A stretch of 64,000 nt of DNA from Bisbaumannia pacifica (lineage in GTDB: Bacteria > Pseudomonadota > Gammaproteobacteria > Pseudomonadales > Halomonadaceae), in contig NZ_BJUK01000006.1 in the NCBI RefSeq assembly GCF_007989625.1, positions 62,001 to 126,000 on the forward strand, written 5' to 3'. The position numbers and the translations under genes were made by a program. A model generated the notes under the pieces. It saw only the letters and a list, made by a program, of their open reading frames with translations, had not been told where the DNA came from and did not search any database. Position 1 is the stretch's first letter. Each line of letters starts with the position of its first letter. Shown in pieces: positions 61,832 to 64,000 of this stretch.

Positions 61832-62638
61832 CTAGGCCGAGATCGCCGGTGCCTCGATATGCTTCGGCTGGAAGCTGCGCCCACGCAGCTGCTCGTGGTC
61901 GGGGGCATTGTCGATCAGGGTGCGCAGCACCTCCCGGGCCCGATCACTCATCTCCAGGCCCATGTAGCCCTCCACCATCACCGCCAGGGCATCCCGGGTG
62001 GCCGGCGTCTGGGGATAGTTCTCGATCACCCAGCGGCCACGCTCCACGGCGGCCAGGTAGGCGCCGCGGCGCAGGTAGTAGTCGGCCACATGCAGCTCAT
62101 GACGGGCCAACAGGTTGCGCAGGTAGACGATGCGCTGGCGGGCATCCGGGGCGTACTCGCTCTGCGGGTAGCGCTCCACCAAGACGCGGAAATCGGTGTA
62201 GGCGTCACGGCTGGCGCCCAGGTCGCGCTTGGAGATATCGATCAGGCGCAACCGCTCGAGGCTGAAGCGTCCCGCCTGCCAGGAGGCCAGGCCGCGCAGG
62301 TAGAGGGCGTAGTCCGCCTGGGGATGGCTGGGGTTCAGGCGAATGAAACGGTTCGCCGCGGCGCGGGTGGCCTCCCAGTTATCGTTCTGGTAGTAGGCAT
62401 AGATCAGGTCGAGCTGGGTCTGCTCGGCATAGTCACCGAAGGGGAAGCGGGTATCCAGTGCTTCCAGCTCGTTCAGGGCGGTGGTGTAGTGGCCGCGCTC
62501 CAGGGAGCTGCGGGCCTGCTCGTAGAGTGCCTGCTCCTCGAGCTCGGGAACGCTCTCGCTGGTGGAGGCGCAGCCGGCGAGCAGCAGGGCGGCCAGGGCG
62601 AAGGCACCGAGCCGGGTGCCGCTGGTAAAAACGCGCAT
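61832..62638 (-). CDS. bamD: Outer-membrane assembly lipoprotein BamD
   Basis: 268 aa from the ATG at 62638, 6 nt after GCGAGG, giving a lipoprotein signal with lipobox LLLAGC. Five TPR-like repeats follow (ALYEQARSSLERGHYTTALN, LDLIYAYYQNDNWEATRAAA, DYYLRRGAYLAAVERGRWVI). It is an essential BAM-complex subunit. It is divergent from rluD, the conserved bamD-rluD-pgeF arrangement. Confidence 0.95.
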   Translation of the reverse strand: MRVFTSGTRLGAFALAALLLAGCASTSESVPELEEQALYEQARSSLERGHYTTALNELEALDTRFPFGDYAEQTQLDLIYAYYQNDNWEATRAAANRFIRLNPSHPQADYALYLRGLASWQAGRFSLERLRLIDISKRDLGASRDAYTDFRVLVERYPQSEYAPDARQRIVYLRNLLARHELHVADYYLRRGAYLAAVERGRWVIENYPQTPATRDALAVMVEGYMGLEMSDRAREVLRTLIDNAPDHEQLRGRSFQPKHIEAPAISA

Positions 62639-62673
62639 TATCATCCTCGCATCAAACAACCCGGGGGCCGTGG

Positions 62674-62708
62674 TAGAATCGCCCCACTATAAAGCACCCA
62701 CTATAAAA
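62674..62708 (+). promoter_or_regulatory. bamD-rluD divergent promoter with tandem TATAAA repeat
   Basis: TAGAAT (62674-62679) is a good -10 for rluD. The unit CACTATAAA then occurs twice with a 14-bp period (62685-62693, 62699-62707), giving two further -10-like boxes. No matching -35 stands out. Confidence 0.45.
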
Positions 62709-62734
62709 CACCCAGGCCCCAGCGGGGAAACCGG

Positions 62735-63721
62735 GTGTTAGCAGAGGCCAACGCCAGACCCATGCCCGAGATTCTCAATCGTGAAGCCCGCGTGCTCGAC
62801 GCCCAGGCCGGCCAGCGCCTGGACCAGGCGGCGGCGGAACTGTTCGGCGACTTCTCCCGGGAACGCCTCAAGCAATGGATCCTGCAGGGGGCCCTGACCC
62901 TGGACGGCGCGCCGGCGCGGCCCAAGGCCAAGGTCTATGGCGGCGAGATCCTGCGCCTGGAGGCCGAGTTGGAGGAGCAGACCGCCCAGCACCGGGCCCA
63001 GGCCATCGACCTGACGATCGTCCACGAGGACGAGGCGGTACTGGTGATCGACAAGCCTGCCGACCTGGTGGTGCATCCCGCGGCGGGCAACCCCGATGGC
63101 ACCCTGCTCAATGCCTTGCTGCACCACTGCCCGAGCCTGTCCCAGGTGCCCCGGGCCGGCATCGTGCATCGCCTCGACAAGGACACCACTGGCCTGATGG
63201 TGGTGGCCAAGACCCTGAGCGCCCAGGCGGCCCTGGTGGAGCAGCTCCAGGCGCGAACGGTCTCCCGGGAGTACGACGCCGTGGTCGCCGGGGTGATGAC
63301 CGCCGGCGGCAAGGTGGACGCGCCGATCGGCCGCCACCCCAAGGATCGCAAGCGCCAGGCGGTGGTCACCGGCGGCAAGCCGGCGGTGACCCACTACCGG
63401 GTGGTGGAGCGCTTCCGGGGCCATACCCATGTGCGTTGCCGACTGGAGACCGGGCGTACCCACCAGATTCGCGTGCACCTGGCGCACCTGCGTTACCCCC
63501 TGGTGGGGGACCCGGTCTATGGCGGGCGCCTCAAGCTGCCGCCGGGGGCCGCGGATGAGCTCAAGGAGCTGCTGCGGCTCTTCCCACGCCAGGCGCTGCA
63601 TGCCCGCAAGCTGGCTTTCATCCACCCCGTCAGCGGCGAAGCGGTCACCTTTCGGGCGCCCCTGCCGGACGATATGCTGGCGCTGCTCGATTACCTGCGC
63701 GACGACAGCGAGGGGGTGTGA
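62735..63721 (+). CDS. rluD: 23S rRNA pseudouridine synthase RluD
   Basis: 328 aa from GTG 62735 (GGGGAAA upstream); ATG 62762 is an alternative. An N-terminal S4 domain (about 25-85, QRLDQAAAELFGDFSRERLK) precedes the RluA-type catalytic domain, with the Asp in RAGIVHRLDKDTTGLMVVAK and LETGRTHQIRVHLAHLRYPL. It modifies positions in helix 69 of 23S rRNA. Its TGA overlaps the pgeF ATG by one base. Confidence 0.96.
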   Translation: MLAEANARPMPEILNREARVLDAQAGQRLDQAAAELFGDFSRERLKQWILQGALTLDGAPARPKAKVYGGEILRLEAELEEQTAQHRAQAIDLTIVHEDEAVLVIDKPADLVVHPAAGNPDGTLLNALLHHCPSLSQVPRAGIVHRLDKDTTGLMVVAKTLSAQAALVEQLQARTVSREYDAVVAGVMTAGGKVDAPIGRHPKDRKRQAVVTGGKPAVTHYRVVERFRGHTHVRCRLETGRTHQIRVHLAHLRYPLVGDPVYGGRLKLPPGAADELKELLRLFPRQALHARKLAFIHPVSGEAVTFRAPLPDDMLALLDYLRDDSEGV

Positions 63722-64000
63722 TGAACGACGCCTACGACGCCGCCCTGCAGCCCACGCTGCTGCTCCCGGACTGGCCGGCGCCCAGCACCGTGGGGGCCTT
63801 CGTGACCACCCGCGAGACCGGCCCCAGCCAGGGGCCCTTCGCGGCCTTCAATACCGCCCGCCATGTGGGCGACGAGCCGGCCATGGTCGAGCGCTGCCGG
63901 GAACTGCTGCGCGCCGAGCTGGATGACGACCGCCCCCTGCTGTGGCTCGATCAGGTGCATGGCGCCAAGGTGCAGCTGGGGTATGTGGCGGATATCCCCC
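63721..64000 (+). CDS. pgeF: PgeF/YfiH multicopper-type polyphenol oxidase domain protein, N-terminal part (runs off window)
   Basis: The ATG at 63721 overlaps the rluD stop (TGATG); the frame is open to base 64000 (93 codons). It contains FVTTRETGPSQGPFAAFNTA, then RHVGDEPAMVERCRELL and PLLWLDQVHGAKVQL, the start of the CNF1/YfiH laccase-domain fold. Family members act on purine nucleosides and edit peptidoglycan precursors. The order bamD-rluD-pgeF is conserved. Confidence 0.9.
   Translation, partial: MNDAYDAALQPTLLLPDWPAPSTVGAFVTTRETGPSQGPFAAFNTARHVGDEPAMVERCRELLRAELDDDRPLLWLDQVHGAKVQLGYVADIP

Overview
The window is a 64 kb stretch of a GC-rich gammaproteobacterial chromosome. Protein sequences and gene order point to the Halomonas group (Oceanospirillales). 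The evidence is: an E. coli/Pseudomonas-like block ftsH-folP-glmM-secG-tRNA-Leu-tRNA-fMet-rimP-nusA-infB-rbfA-truB-rpsO-pnp; a TTG-started carA; Fur without the extra zinc cysteines, as in Pseudomonas; the fimT-thiO pair; and a tmRNA tag ANDENYAQGALAA. The genus is an inference from remembered family sequences, not a search.

Layout. 0-8 kb: the end of hemD, then hemX-hemY, a purine permease, a YbiO-type MscS channel and two overlapping crcB genes. 8-20 kb is the accessory part. Its minus-strand arm is osmC, a crotonase, an AMP-forming acyl-CoA synthetase and a LysR regulator. Its plus-strand arm is a lipoamide-dehydrogenase-like flavoprotein, an Lrp/AsnC regulator, a DmdA/GcvT-family THF methyltransferase, a MetV-like Cys-rich protein, MetF, PurU and FolD. 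20-29 kb: ssrA, smpB, ratA, rnfH, bamE, fur, SOS-controlled recN, and heat-shock grpE-dnaK-dnaJ with two visible sigma-32 promoters. 29-36 kb: a solitary HNH nuclease, a DctPQM TRAP transporter, a D-amino-acid-dehydrogenase-like flavoprotein, DUF2218 and an EamA exporter. 36-64 kb is core: dapB, carAB, greA, yhbY, rlmE, the ftsH-to-pnp block, fimT, thiO, nadE, bamD, rluD and the start of pgeF.

The most interesting unit is 14.1-20.1 kb. The methyltransferase-family protein should move a methyl group to tetrahydrofolate. MetV+MetF can oxidise 5-methyl-THF to methylene-THF, FolD takes it to 10-formyl-THF, and PurU releases formate and free THF. This is the oxidation half of the chloromethane (cmu) pathway (MetF2/FolD/PurU), here behind a DmdA-like head enzyme and an Lrp-type regulator. 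Two AT-rich inverted repeats with the same CATGA...TCATG ends lie before the regulator and before the methyltransferase. The methyl donor is unknown: DMSP is the first candidate, but the nearby acyl-CoA synthetase and crotonase do not look like DmdB and DmdD.

No insertion sequences, phage genes, CRISPR arrays or replication origin were seen.
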